A DNA stretch of 64,000 bases, from NCBI RefSeq assembly GCF_035594125.1, contig NC_087152.1:17810001-17874000 (forward strand), read 5' to 3'. The stretch is from Scylla paramamosain. Lineage: Eukaryota; Arthropoda; Malacostraca; Decapoda; Portunidae. Below the pieces are notes generated by a model. That model ran no database searches. It had not been told where the DNA came from and saw only the letters and a list, made by a program, of their open reading frames with translations. Shown piece by piece: positions 12,711-34,224 of the stretch (position 1 is the first letter of the stretch; each line of letters begins with the position of its first letter). Both the position numbers and the translations under genes were made by a program.

Positions 12711-13356
12711 TTGCTATCACACATACACACACACACACATACAAGTAAGAACTAGTGACATCACCCGTCAAGTAGTAACAGCAAGGTAGCGACTCAAATC
12801 GGTAAAGTCTACGGTCCCGCCCAGTCGCGTTTCACAACACGCAGCAGGTGACGGCGTCCGGAAAGATACCGTATGTCTGTAATAGCGACAGTGCCAGTTG
12901 TTGCCGGTGTGGAGGGCTGTCACGAGTGTGGTCTACTCGTACGTAAGCAATAAATCACACCCGTTAAGCACTTACATCCTACATTGGCATTTCTCCATGC
13001 TTTGGTCATAACACACGAAGACAAAAACACGTAGTACTTTGTTGCGTTGGAGTCATAAAGAATCCTAATCTCAAGTCGAAATTATTTAGTTAGTGGTGGT
13101 TGGGGGTGGTTATAAATAAAGTGCGATTATTTTCAGAGATATTTTTTAATCTCTTGTGAAACACGAACGAAAACGCCACCAAATTTTGTACCACATTGAA
13201 AGGAAATTATCTTTATTCATGGCCTTGTACCATTTTCACATTTGGATATTTAGTTGCAGTAACGTGCCAGTGAAAGCCGTGTATCGCCAATGTAGCGCGG
13301 ACAGTTTTACCAATGTCACACTCGTGGTTCTGTTGTAATTTAGTTCACATTTTTAT

Positions 13357-13358
<2 letters not shown>

Positions 13359-13430
<72 letters not shown>
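13359..13430. repeat. (GA)n array
   Basis: Uninterrupted (GA)36 followed by a G run. Confidence 0.95.
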
Positions 13431-13435
<5 letters not shown>

Positions 13436-14778
13436 AGAGAGGCTGGATGGATGGGTGGGTCCACATAGCTAGGTCGGTGCTGAAGCTTTATTCCAGGTCG
13501 CCCTCCACTGAGTGGGGCTGGCCGACCCAACACACGCCAAAGAAGTGGGGCTTCTCGCGGCCTTGAGTGGCGGCGGGAACACTGTTTGGCTTGGCGACTT
13601 GGCAGGCTGGCGGCAGGAAGCCACTCGTAGGCTGTACTTAGTCTCATCTAATGTTATGAAAGCTTTATCGAAAACATTATGGGAGGAAGGTTGTGTTGTG
13701 TTGGTGCTGCGCGATGACCTGGCAGGTACGAGTACAAGAAGGAGGCGTCAGGGCAGCACGTGTGGAAGGCCAGAAGTTCAGGGTGGTGTGGTGTGGTAGG
13801 CAGTCAGACAGTGTGATAGAAATGGTATAAAGAGAATTTGCTCTCCACAAACTTGGAAACTGTGTATGAACTAGTTTGTGTGGGGGGGGGGGGGCGGCGG
13901 ATAATGCACATATATGCATGATGCTGTATCGTGAAAAGGTGTGGGTGTGTGGTGTGTACCATGGCCGCACCTCAGGACCTGAAAATTCTCCCCGGTGACC
14001 CTCGAAGCAGGGGATCCAGGGTCTAGGGGTCAAGGGGGAGAGGACAACCTTCAGAGTTGGGAGCTGTTTGGTTTTATGTAAAGATTCGAATCAAAACAAA
14101 ACAAAAGTCGGTAGAGTCGCGCAGTGTGTGGGTCTGCAGGTGTGTGCGGGTGTGAAGTGTGGCTTGAGGGAAGGATGATAGTCGGGGGTAGGGTGTGGCA
14201 GAGCGCGTGGGCCGGAGCAGCCCTCATCAGGGTGGAGAAATGCAGATGTGATGTGGACATCTTCCCAGTGATTGGTAAACAGACATGTCCTGCAGCTAAG
14301 ATGGAGGCGGTGGCATGTTCAGAGTTAGGGGGAAGACATCTTAGGTGCGTCATGAGAAACTGTAAGTGGTGAGGTGTGGGGCGCCGGGCAGCAGAGCGGT
14401 GGGGGTGGGAGCAGCAGCAGCAACAGAAGGTGGGGTGGCCAAGGCTGCGATCTGGTGTGTGCAGCGAACCCTCCAGCCGCACCACCTACGCTCGCAGCCC
14501 GGTGCCTCCTCCCCTGCCAGTCGGCGTGACTTACCTCTGCAGGCTTGTCCCCTCGCCCCTTGCAGTGTCCTTATGGGGTGTTTGAGGGAGGAGGGCATGT
14601 GGTGGAGTCCTGGCTTGGGAATGGTGAGCCGGACTTCAAAGAAAGTGGACGAAGCTCACGTGAAAACCGGGCCCGGTGGCGAGCACACGTGAGAACCTCG
14701 ATCAATACCTCCTCCCCGGGCTGTGTGTGGCGCACCCTCCTTCCCCTCCTGCCCGCGCCTTCCTCCTCTACCTCCCTC

Positions 14779-15046
<268 letters not shown>

Positions 15047-15289
15047 TCCCACTCTTCTTCCCTCACCTAACCCGCCCCTCTTGCCTCCTCCGTTTCCCTC
15101 GCCTCGTCTGCTTCCCTGCTCCCTTTTCTTGCCTCTGTTCTTCATCTCTTCTCTCCCTCTCTCTCCTTTCCTCGACTTTATTCTGCGTTATTACTTTTAC
15201 TTTTCTTGATTGCGTTTTGCTTTTGTATTTGGGTCGCTGTTAGTATCGTTTAATATAACCCTCACAGTTTGCAGTCATGTTATCTTCGC

Positions 15290-15426
15290 CACCGCAACCA
15301 CCACTATCACTATCACCACCACCACCATCACCACTACCAATAATAACGTCTCCCTCCTCCTCCTCCTCCTCCTCCCCCTCCTTGTCCTTCTCCTCTTCCT
15401 CCTCCTCCTGCTGCTGCTGCTGCTGT
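15290..15426. repeat. trinucleotide tract (CAC, TCC, CTG)
   Basis: (ACC/ATC)n, then (TCC)n, then a short (CTG)n, open in several frames on both strands. Confidence 0.9.
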
Positions 15427-16104
15427 AACACGTTAGCGGAGGGCGCAGCACAGTGAATAGAGTCGCCTCGTGTGGCGTGACCCAGGCTTCCTCTACCTGC
15501 ACCAGTTCCCCTTTCCTGCGTCTGTTGTCCTGCACCACCCTTTCTTTCACCGGCTCTCCCTCTACATAAACTGCTCTAATGGGTATTTACCGAACCACTG
15601 GAAACGTTTAGTAGCCTAGAAGAAGTAGCCTAATTGTGCTCTGGTGGTATAGACGCGGTACTCGTGTTTCTATAGATATTCAGGCTTTTCATGGCGCTGT
15701 GCTCATTCCGCGGTGGTTGTTTTCCCCGTACAATGTAATTACACCACCTGGCTGCACCGTGGCCGATGAAATGTTAGGTAATGTGGGATAAAGTGATCGG
15801 TTCGTTCAGTGAAGGATCTTTCCATGATATTAATTACGGTGAGATGTCATGTCCCAGAGTTAGGAGTTCTCTGCTGTTCATGTAAGGAAGGTGGCTGTGG
15901 TTATCCCATCCTTCCCGCGGCCACACAACACTCCACTTTTATCCCTCCAGTGTGCTAGAGCCTCGCGCCCAGCCTCGCCGCCTGTCTCCGGGCGGCGGAG
16001 AGAAGTGCCTCCCTCACCTGGCCAGCCACGCGCTCGCTTCTCTCCACCCCCTCCCTCCATTCCCCTCCATCCTCTCCATCCAGCCGCTGCCCCGCCGCCC
16101 TCTC

Positions 16105-16330
16105 TAGCCAACCTCTGCCTCACCGCCCGCCCCAGCCAGCCCCCGCCTTGCTTCCCCAGCCAGCCCCCGCCTTGCTCCCCCAGCCAGCCTTTCCCTGACA
16201 ACCTTCCCCAGCTACGCCATACCTTGCCACGCTCTCCACCCATCCTTCCCCTAACAACTCCAGACACCCCTTGCCTCATATCATTCCCCAGCCAGCCCTG
16301 CCAGTCCCGCTTCCCTCCCACACATCTCAT
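16105..16330 (+). repeat. short degenerate repeat of cccagccag type in pyrimidine-rich DNA
   Basis: Around 16131-16195 the unit cagcccccgccttgct recurs with period about 25 and decays on both sides. A 213-codon Pro/Ser-rich ORF (15891-16532) runs across it and is most likely non-coding. Confidence 0.5.
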
Positions 16331-16898
16331 ATCCCGTGTCTCCATGTCTCCCACTATCAGCGCCTGTTCCCCTGACCCTCCACAAACAACCCTTACCCTT
16401 CAGTCCTCCATAGATAGCTCGTGCCTCGCCTCCTTCCCTTCCCCGATCAACCCTTGCGCCGATGTCTCTCCCTATCAGTTCCTTCCCTTTCTCTTTCCCC
16501 ATACCAGCTCCTTCCCCTCCCAGGCATTGTAGTGAAACGCAGTTCCTCCTGTCTACCCCCTCTAAGCTTCCCTTCTTTCTCGTTCACTCTACCACACTGC
16601 CTCTTCAATCCCTCCCTCCCTCCCTCCCTCACTCCAGTGTCACCACTCCTGCACCTCCACCAGCACGCCTCCACACACACTCCTTGCCTCCTACGTTACG
16701 GCCTTTTCCCCTCACCCTTTGTGAGTTTCAGCGCTTCTCCCTTTGTAGGCAACCTCTCCTCCCTTTCGTAATTGTCCATTTTTCTTTCATACATCAGGTA
16801 GTCGTGTGGCGTTTTCTTTATACATTTTTCTTCCCCATTATCCTCCTTTTTTTTTAGTTTTCCCGCCATCCCTTACCTCTCTGTATCGTCTGTCTGTC

Positions 16899-17033
<135 letters not shown>

Positions 17034-17521
17034 AGATCTATACAGGTGGCATATTTTACATATACGTAACGCCATGCACACTTACACACTCTGGCCTGCT
17101 CTCACACCAAGTCTCAACGAACATGTCCCAAGAAGAAAACATTTTATTAGAGCAATTTGCTGGACTTGGAAGTTATATCCTTGTATGACGAAAGTAAACA
17201 GAAAGAAAAGATGAATGGAGAATGTTTGCTTTTCCATCGTAACCTGTGAGCGAAGTAAACCTCTGCTCCCAAACTGTGTAGGCCAGAAGTTTGTCTTTAA
17301 AGATTCAAGCGCTCTAAACGTTTATGGTTAAAAGCACATAATCAGAATATTTCCAGTTGTGGTGGTGGTGATGGTGGTGATCCTGGCGCTTCTACACAAT
17401 CGGTGCTTTATTTAGATAGCGTTCTAATTTATTCTTACGGGAATGTGCATGGGTGTGATTGTGAAAGTGCGTGCATGTGTGTTTGCTTGGGCGTGTACGT
17501 GCGTGTTTGCGTGGGGATGGA

Positions 17522-17525
<4 letters not shown>

Positions 17526-17602
<77 letters not shown>
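17526..17602. repeat. (GT)n array
   Basis: Uninterrupted (GT)n preceded by degenerate GTG-rich sequence from 17440. Confidence 0.95.
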
Positions 17603-17605
<3 letters not shown>

Positions 17606-17769
17606 ATCGGCAAACTTACCTTCTTTCAGTCATGCCCTTCGGAGTGAATGTCAGTCTGGTATATACACACATAATAGAACATGGAGCAAGAACGAACAGC
17701 AGTATACCCGTTGATCTTTACAAGAATGAGCTATATCATTTAATCTACTGAAGTGTGAGGTACGAGAAG

Positions 17770-18050
17770 GCGAGCACACATATAAAGAAAAATGTATTAA
17801 AAAAGACGATACCACGTAAGGATAGTTAGACGAAAGAGCACTGTGAGATTAGAGACGAGACAGTGGCCGGGAAGGAAAGGCGAGACGTGAATGGTGTGAG
17901 AGAGTGATCGGTGGACAAATAAAGAAAATGTGCTTAAAAAGAGTAAAAAGGGCGACATAACGCAGGATTAGTTAGGCGAAAGAGCACTGTGAGGTTAAGA
18001 AGATAGTGACAGGTGGGAGTGAATGAAGTGAGAGAGTGATCGGTGGTGAC
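17770..18050 (+). repeat. direct repeat, about 138 bp, two copies
   Basis: Copies near 17781 and 17919 share ataaagaaaa, the segment gttag(a/g)cgaaagagcactg and then gagagagtgatcggtgg. Confidence 0.75.
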
Positions 18051-18197
18051 CTAGATCGAGCAGCATCGACAAAATCAAGGAAACCAGAGTCAACACCCGA
18101 ACTTTTGAAACAATTCTTTTTTTTTCTTCCTCAGAAGTTGCTTCCGTTGGCATACATTCCCCATGCATCGCTTGTCTTGCCAGATAGGCTGTGTTTT

Positions 18198-18304
<107 letters not shown>

Positions 18305-18394
18305 AACGAATTTCGCGAATTCAATTCTAATATGGGAATACCCACTGTGAAAGAGAATTACTTGTAACGGCATGCTAGGCAACTAAGGCTATAT

Positions 18395-18475
18395 ATCTCC
18401 CAGCGTCTTATTGTGGATTCGAACCTATGATATCCGCACCGAAGTGCGGTGCCTTAGTCCACTACTCTTACAAGT
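18395..18475 (-). mobile_element. tRNA-like sequence, SINE head or tRNA pseudogene
   Basis: On the minus strand a hairpin ccgcac-ttcg-gtgcgg is followed by a good box B (ggttcgaatcc). The anticodon arm does not have the standard 5-bp stem with 7-base loop, and no acceptor stem closes, so it is not a working tRNA. Confidence 0.4.
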
Positions 18476-18822
18476 ATTACAACGAGGGATGGGAAAGATT
18501 GGAAAGTCGAGTTTTTATTTAATCACAGATAAATCATTAGTGAGGTGTAAGCGTGATTATTAGTTTTGGAAGATGTTACTTAACTTATTACAGCAGATAT
18601 GAAGAATGTTGGGATTGATTGACTTTTTTTCATTTATTCTAGATAATGGAATTATTAAATAGATATTTCCATCGGTTTTAGAAGACAGCATCTCTACTTG
18701 TGTGTATTACCGCCAAAGGCACATGGTTATTTCACTTCGAGTAAGGTAAAGGAGAGATGTAAGAGTCCTCAATAGTTGTGGAGAATTGCTTCTGACCGTG
18801 GACAGAAGTAGGAAAGATTAAG

Positions 18823-18975
<153 letters not shown>

Positions 18976-19716
18976 TTAAATAAGATAAAAGTGAGTATCT
19001 TTTTGTTTAGAGTTTTTCATAAAAGTATAAACAGATAAATGCTGAAAAGACGTTTGAATTACTCTGACATTCCAAATAAAAGTGTGATGTTTTAGTACCT
19101 GACTGCCTGTCCTGGCTGGCGGCGGAAGGGAGGGAGTGGGGAGGGAACGCGTCCTCTTACACACCCTCGCGTGTTTACCATGAGATGCATGCAGAACGGA
19201 TTAGCGATGCATCTGTAATTATCTCTTCCGCTCCTGTAATTCCGAGTGCAGGAAAGTGTTGGACCTTTGCATTTGACTTAATGGATGAATTATTGCCATT
19301 CCAGATATACGTGGAAGAGCCCTAACCTTGTCAGTTCTTGCAGTATTGAGGTCGTGTGAAATTTCGTTAGTCAGGCATCAAAAGCAATAGGTTTTTTGAG
19401 ATCTCCACCGTTTCCTCAGTCACGCGAGTTGTCTCTGGAGGCCACGGTCACTAGAAACACAGCACTGTAAATAAGATTTCTTTTGTGATTTCTTTAAAAT
19501 TACGGTCCGTACTCCTCTGATCGTAACTACTTTTTAACAGGCTGTAGTGGAAGTCATTACAGTTTTCGAGGTTTTGCAAGTGTAATAAACAAGAATTATG
19601 TGTCATCAAAGGGACAAAAACACCCACGAGAACCCAACTAATCATCATTGTGGTCTTTAAGAATAATCCTGAGAGAACAATGGGTTTAGAAATACAGGGG
19701 TGTGAACCTTAAGTCT

Positions 19717-20303
<587 letters not shown>

Positions 20304-20831
20304 GGGAGGGGGAGTACTAGCACAATCCCTAAATCCATTGTTTTTCTCGTCCTATAACCCCATATTTGTATTCGGACGATAAAGCGAAGTGACGCTGTAA
20401 TTCTACTCACGGTGAAGGTGTTTCAGGGTTCCTCCCATAACCTCCACCACCATCACCACATCATCAGCGCTAATGTATCAGCTGTATACCCTCCATTACC
20501 CTGGATTTCCGTTGTGTGTCTATTGGTTATTCAGGAAATGCTTATCTATCCGCGAGGAAAACGCGAAACTATCAAACGCATGGCTATAAATCACTGAGGG
20601 TCGAGTATATTGATGAGTTGAATTAGCCTTTTGCGGCGCCTTAGAACTGACAGAAAAGAATGTACGTAAGTCAGACATACAAAACACTTATGTAGCCTTG
20701 TTTGAAGGAGACGCAGGAGCGCACGATGGAACAGATAACAGGCTAGTGTTATGGATCTAGTTACGAAGCCTGTACCTGCCTCATTTGTGGCCAACCAGCT
20801 GCGGCAAACATTGTTATCGTCACTGGTTCTG

Positions 20832-20834
<3 letters not shown>

Positions 20835-20862
<28 letters not shown>
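20835..20862. repeat. (GT)n array
   Basis: Short (GT)14 about 70 bp before the NOL4 exon at 20934. Confidence 0.9.
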
Positions 20863-20868
<6 letters not shown>

Positions 20869-20933
20869 AAATTAATGAGTAAGAAATAAAAAGTTAGTAA
20901 TTTATACTTACCCTTCCTTTCCTTCCTTCACAG

Positions 20934-24149
<3,216 letters not shown>

Positions 24150-27100
24150 TGTATAACTGAAGTAAATGTATAAATGTGAAGATTACACTGTGTGCATACA
24201 TTGGATGGTGTATATGTGACATTGCTGGTGTTAATGGTTGTCTTAATGCTGCTCACTTTTAAGATGTATATGGTACAATTTCAGTGTTTTATGAAATATA
24301 GCTGTAGTAAATATATTTATTTACAGATCTAAACCTATTCTTTTTGTTTTTGTTACTCCAGTTAGTAAGAAAAGAGCATGAATGTGAAAATATTGGTGCT
24401 GTCCTTCATGTCCAGTCACTGCATAAGTGAAAAATGCTAATATTTATTATTTTTTTCTGCTTTGAATTTTGTACTGTAAATGTTGAATATTTATTTTCCT
24501 TATGATATAGAAAATCCCAATACTTAAAACTTCTTTATAGAAAATTTTCTAGTTTACTATGGAAGTGCCTCTTCACCATAGAACAGTTTTCTTCAGGGGA
24601 GGTGCTCAGGTAACAGTGTACACTTGTCTCATGAGTAGGTGATGTCATAAGCTGGCAAGTAGATTGTGCTATCTTCTCATTAAGCTGTTATTAATTTACA
24701 GTACACTTCTCTGTACATAAGAAAGGATATATTCTTTTTGCAGCACCAACCTTTGAGTGTTCCTGCACCATCTCTGCACCAACGGATGGTTGCAATACAC
24801 ATTTAGAGTGATACTTTCTGCTGCCTATTATACATACTTATGTACAGAGTGTTTCTAGCCTGTGTAGGAAGGATATTCTAGCAGAAAAGCAGTAAAAGCA
24901 AAACAGACCACTGCTGATGCTGTTTTGTAGTCTGGCAGCCGTGACATCACCTGCCAAACAAAACAAAAAGACAGTGGATATTCTTTCTGCATCAAGGGTA
25001 TTATCTACCTTTGTTATTGTTCACTTTCCTTACAATAGTAGACAGTGGAAAAATAATGCTCTAAATACACACTGTGTGGAGACACTGCAGAATGATAACA
25101 AAGGTTCCTGCTTCAGAAGACTATTCACTGTCTGTATATAAAAACAAGCAAGTGTTACTGTAAGCACAGAGGAAAACACTTGCCAACTCATTCATGTCAT
25201 TGGACCTGGATGTGTCTCCTGAAAAAAACTCCACATGTACATTGTAGTGGGATTTTGCCTAGATGACAGAAAGCAATGGTAAGAATAGTAAATAGAGGAT
25301 TTCATAATACTGTGTAGCTTTTCTGATATTGTGGGATGATACAAAACAAATGAAGTTGATCCCCATATGTTATATACATACAGTAAATCAGTGGCAAGAA
25401 GAGCTTATCATGTACTGTACTTCAATCAAGCCTGCTGCTTCACCTTCCTTGGTCATGTGTAGGAACAATGGTCATTTTGTTAGGAAGCAATTCTGTTAAT
25501 GAATTTCTTGTTTTTCATCATAACACTGATTTGTCAAAAATAATAGAAATTGCACATTAATTTCTTAACATTTATGTTTTAGATAATAGCTCAAACAAAA
25601 ACTCAGAAAAGTTATGTACTGTTTTTTTTTTTTTCCATGTATTATATGGAAGATCACTTTCCACTTTTATGTTGATAATTACTGTCTACATTATGAATGT
25701 ATATGTATAGTTGTATATAGGTAGAGCCAATTAAATTATTGGAAATATATTATGTCCAGTGTAGGGTGTGTATGTATGCCATAGACTGTTGTGAGATGTT
25801 ACGGAGATTTGGGCATCCACCATTGTCAAGTTTGTTCTCCAGGATATTGCTCCTAGTTAAAATTTAGGTCATTTTTGGGGTTTTCATAGTTTGGTTCAGT
25901 AAGAAAACAGTTTTTATTTGGTCTGGTTTCATCATAGAACACTGTTGATTTGCACTTGCTAACTCCAGCATATCAGTAGCAAATCATCAGTTCCCATCTT
26001 AAGTAAATTGTTTAACATTTGACTGATAAGTTTCATGTATGAAAGATTTTCTGAATACAAATTCTCAACATCAGAGTGTAGCCCTCTGAAATATAAAGCA
26101 AATAGGTATTCAAAATATATGATATTTATATTAAAATTTTCTTCTTGATTACTAATTGTGACTGTTTGATGTGGAGGTTTGTGCAATCTGTGTTTTCCTT
26201 ATGTACTATCTGATCGTATATTTTTTGTACTGGAAAAAAAGAAACATTCATGTCCTGGATAAGAATTTGTAACATATTGTTTTTATTTATTGTTAAGCAG
26301 TTATACAGAAACATATTGTGTATACAGTAGGCATTATTCACTAATGCATTTATATGAATGATTCAGTACTTCTTCAGGTTAATGAAAACCTCTTATTTTC
26401 TAGTCATGGTATACTCCTCATAAATTGCATTTCAGACTGAGAGATGTACCTTTCATTGTAAAGATGTACATACAAACATGCATGTGTAATTCCATTATAC
26501 ATCAAAGTTATATGTACATATTATTTTTCTTATCAACTCATTTTGACAATCATTGGCTTAAATAGTAGTGTATGGAAAAGGTTAGACCTCTCATATTTTT
26601 CAAAAGTCTGAATGCACTACTAGAAAATTAATGAAAGCTATTTACTTGGGGGATTTTCATTAACAGTGCAATGCAATTATTATTCTCCAACACCCACAGT
26701 TCAGTGTTATGTTTAAAGGGTATATACAGGCTTCAGATGTTAACTTTGGGAGTCTTTTCATGTGTTGATAGTGAACTCCAATATACCAAAGATAAGAGAT
26801 ATGTTTGATCTCATACATTTATGATAGTTATTTTTTCTACTGTTGTTTTGGACAGTGGTGTATTAATTTATTTGTGTTATTTTGAAAATATATGGAGTAT
26901 AGAAATATATATTATTTGGATATTTCATTTATTCTTTAACCTTGTAGATATTAATTGATTTATTTGTTATCAAGATTTTTATTACTATTACTATTATTTT
27001 CATCATCATTATTTTATTATATTATTGTTTCAGTGGACATTAGTGGTGCTTAAAGCTTGAACAAATACAAAATTGACTTGTTAATGGACTCAATACTATT

Positions 27101-27311
27101 AGATCAAGTAGTGAAGTCATGATGGTTTTGGACCCAAGTGGTAGTAAACTGTACCAGCAGTATTACCTGCTTCAGTCCCACAATGAGTTGCATATTAGTT
27201 TCCAGTAATACTAATTGCCACTGAAGACAGTTTTCTTTCATATTATGTAATACAAAATACAAAATTAATAAATAGTACACATTTATTTTACAGAAAGATC
27301 AATCTTACATA
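24150..27311 (+). other. AT-rich 3' flank, probably a long 3' UTR of the NOL4-like gene
   Basis: About 3.1 kb after the stop codon is AT-rich, free of long dinucleotide arrays and without a coding ORF of note. The first canonical AATAAA I noticed on this strand is at 27267-27272. A 3' UTR of up to 3 kb is therefore possible, but an earlier end using a variant signal cannot be excluded. Confidence 0.35.
27267..27272 (+). terminator. candidate polyadenylation signal AATAAA (NOL4-like gene)
   Basis: Canonical hexamer in AT-rich DNA, about 3.1 kb after the NOL4 stop and before the convergent gene's 3' end. Position alone supports it. Confidence 0.25.
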
Positions 27312-27487
27312 GTTGGGTGATGGACCTACATAATACAGTTCTCAGAGCTCTTTAATTTCGATACATTTAATGACTGGCTGCGGTCCTAACACGGCATTGT
27401 CACCTTGGCCACGCATGTGGGATGTTCTCAAGCCAACTTATGTTTAAGAGGAAATCAGTCGGCCAGATGTAGGTCCATCAAGCCAAC
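27312..27487. mobile_element. short element with inverted terminal repeats (MITE-like)
   Basis: The ends are inverted copies. The left end (27312-27331, gttgggtgatggacctacat) matches the reverse complement of the right end (27467-27487) perfectly over 14 bases (tgatggacctacat) and less well outside. The unit is about 176 bp, more GC-rich than its surroundings, and has no ORF. No clear target duplication is visible. It sits between the 3' ends of two convergent genes. Confidence 0.35.
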
Positions 27488-27593
27488 ACAAGTGCCACTG
27501 TATGAGACAAAGATTGTTACAAATGGAAATATTATCTTTGTACTGAAAAAAAGAAAATAAATGTAATTGTTAGATGGGATTTTCTTCAACAGT

Positions 27594-27599
27594 TTTATT
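27594..27599 (-). terminator. candidate polyadenylation signal of the CASD1-like gene
   Basis: The plus strand reads tttatt, giving AATAAA on the minus strand about 265 nt after the stop codon, a normal 3' UTR length. Confidence 0.4.
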
Positions 27600-27861
27600 A
27601 CAAAATAATAACAACAATACACTGTACATTCCTCTGCATCTGAAACTTCGCACTTCTCACCACACATCGGAATAGTGGTGACAACTAGTATCGCATAATT
27701 GGTGATCAGCAGACTAGGGATGGGGAGCTGTGCATCCTTTGAGCTAAGAGTTGGCGTCCTAATGAGTGATAGATTGAATATCCCATTGTAACACTGGCTT
27801 CTGAATACCGACAAATGACTGCGGTGCAAATATTTCCATAAGGTAGTAACCAGCAGAGTTG

Positions 27862-31900
<4,039 letters not shown>

Positions 31901-32060
31901 GTTAGAGTTATCGGAGTTTGAGGTAATACAGCGTAATTTTCGTATTAGAAAGTTTTCCTAACAAGCACTGATACTGCGATTGCGTGTTTACTTTTATTTT
32001 TAGCTCCTTAGTCGCGGCATTGCTTCTGTTGAAGGAAAACTCACACTTTTTCCTGCTGTT

Positions 32061-32103
<43 letters not shown>

Positions 32104-34195
32104 ACGCATGTTTTGTTATGTGATGCAATGAGTGATGTGAAGGTTGTGGGTATGCTGTGAGTGTGAGGTCATGTTATGTTAAATGAGTGTTGTTATTGCT
32201 ATGTATGTGAATTGAAGTGCGTGTGTAATACATGACAGAACCACCCAATGGCAAAATTAACGAGGAGCAGCGAACCTACATGTACACAGAAAAACCTATT
32301 ACGGGGAAGCCTACCGGCTTCTTGCAGCTTCCCTTATTTTCTTGTGTTGGCATGTTCTTGTGGAAACCTGCAGGTGCACGTCTCCGAGTGTGGGTGTTGC
32401 TATATGGCGCCTGGAAGACACATGCTCGCCGTGAAGACTGCCACTTTATGTTAAGAGCTCCAGGACTAGAGGTCACTAGGTAGTCCATTTCCAATAACTC
32501 GGGAAAAACCTTTACAATATAGTACACAGAAATCAGAACACAATGAGATGTACATTTATAAATACCGTATCTAAATAATGATTACAAATGGGATATTTAG
32601 TATTACTCAAGGATATATAAAAGAAAAATATTAATGTTTTTACTTCAGTAGATGATCGTGAGCTTTTAGTAATAAGAAGTAAGTGAAGGAAGAGAGAAAG
32701 GAGAAGTCAGGAGAGAGGAAAATGAAAATCTGAAAGCATTACTGTAGAGGTCACAAGAAGAAGAGGAAGAAGGAAGGAAGGAACGATGTGTGTGTGTGTC
32801 AAGCTTTAGTTTTCGCTTTAAAGAACCCTACATTTTTTTCTAAGGCCAGCTTGTAATATCAGGTGAGACAGAGCGTGAACGTCCATAGTTTGTAATCCAT
32901 AAGTGAGAAACATTTCACAAGACTCCAGGCAACAAAAATTTTCCCATTGTCGTAATCTGCGTTTTTGAGTAAGTGTTGAAACCCTAACTGAGATTTCTTC
33001 CCACTTAAGTTGTTCTCCTCTTGAACATTCTTACAGGAGCAGAATTTTAGAATGCAAGGAAAAAAAAGTAGACCTTGAAATTCACTTTGTATGCAATATT
33101 ACTCTGTTAATCTGTCAGTTTGGCCTGAAATATATCTTAAGGTTATAAGGTATAGGTGTTTCGTGACTTAATTTCATATGCTAGATACAGTGCACCCAAT
33201 AAATTATTACAGGCTTATTTTATCAGTGTTTGATCCATATTAGTGTTGGTTTTGACATGCTGATGTGTTGCTTGTTTAGAGTCGTTATAGTATCACATTC
33301 CAGCTTGGCTTCCAGTTCATATCTTCTAATTAAATGTATGTCAATTCAGATAATGCCCTGGTAAGGGTCAATAAATAAATCTCTGTACTGTACACTGTAC
33401 TGTTTTGCTATGAATCACACTAGCTACTGACAGACAACTCAAGCATGTCAAGTATGACTACCTTGGGGCTCTCTCTGAGGAACAAAGTAACAAGACTCTT
33501 CCAGCTGGTTCTTTTATTTTGTCGCCTACAGTGCTAGTGGACTGCCCGATCCTTATAACTACCTTTTGACAATCTATTTAGTTTTGTTATGTGCATTTTT
33601 ATAACTTAAAATCTGCAGTGGGTATGGCTAGTTGTGTAGGAAATTATTGTAGAAAGCTGTAGTAGATAACTTTTCTTCCTTAGACATTCAGTTCTCTGAG
33701 GAACATTCTGTAAGTGTTGAGAGAAATTAAAGAAGCACTGCAGCAGTAGTGACAGGACAGTCAGTCAGTCAGTGATCATTTTGGCTTGGTCTGCAGGCCT
33801 TCTTTTTGAGATAAAGGCTCATGTCAACAGAGAAAAGCTTGGTGACGAATCTTACACATCGGCCTGATTGGTAAAGGTATTTGATTCATGTTTCTATGAG
33901 TGTCCAGACAGAGATTCCTTAATTGTTTTTAAAACATATTGTGATGTATTGCAACTTTCCAGCTTCAAAATGAGACTATGATGAGCTCCCTTTGATCAAT
34001 AGCAATCCTGCTACAAATGGTACAATAAATAAAGATGCAGTCAGTATTTAGAAATTTTCACTTATTAATTGTGATCACAGTGAGACCAGCCACATACCAT
34101 TCACTGCAGAGGAGAGTCATGTAGTCACTGAGCCATCAAAATTGGCCAAGCTCCCTGTATTAACTCTATTTAAAAAAAGCGTTTTCTTTTTTCAG
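31901..34195. promoter_or_regulatory. divergent intergenic region between the CASD1-like and PLGRKT genes
   Basis: The two flanking genes point away from each other, so both promoters should lie here (inference from layout). The first PLGRKT coding exon starts at an acceptor (34196), so at least one untranslated exon should also be in this stretch, but I could not fix it. It contains one (CT)n array (32063-32101). The 83-codon ORFs near 32.2-32.5 kb on both strands have no recognisable content. Confidence 0.4.
32063..32101. repeat. (CT)n array
   Basis: (CT)19 in the divergent intergenic region. Confidence 0.95.
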
Positions 34196-34224
34196 ATAGT
34201 AATTTGTTAGCTAGCTGATTCAAC

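Noticed and set aside
14051..14692. Overlapping ORFs of 82-144 codons in a GC-rich patch, considered as an alternative first exon or CpG island
   Set aside because: Open frames exist on both strands in several registers, as expected from GC-rich sequence; no splice phase or homology links them to NOL4.
15891..16532. 213-codon Pro-rich ORF that looks like a proline-rich protein
   Set aside because: The DNA is a pyrimidine-rich degenerate short repeat, the overlapping frames are open too, and no motif is recognisable.
34060..34150. Possible tRNA-like A box on the minus strand (ggctcagtgactacatgac)
   Set aside because: No matching box B at the proper distance and no foldable acceptor or anticodon stem.
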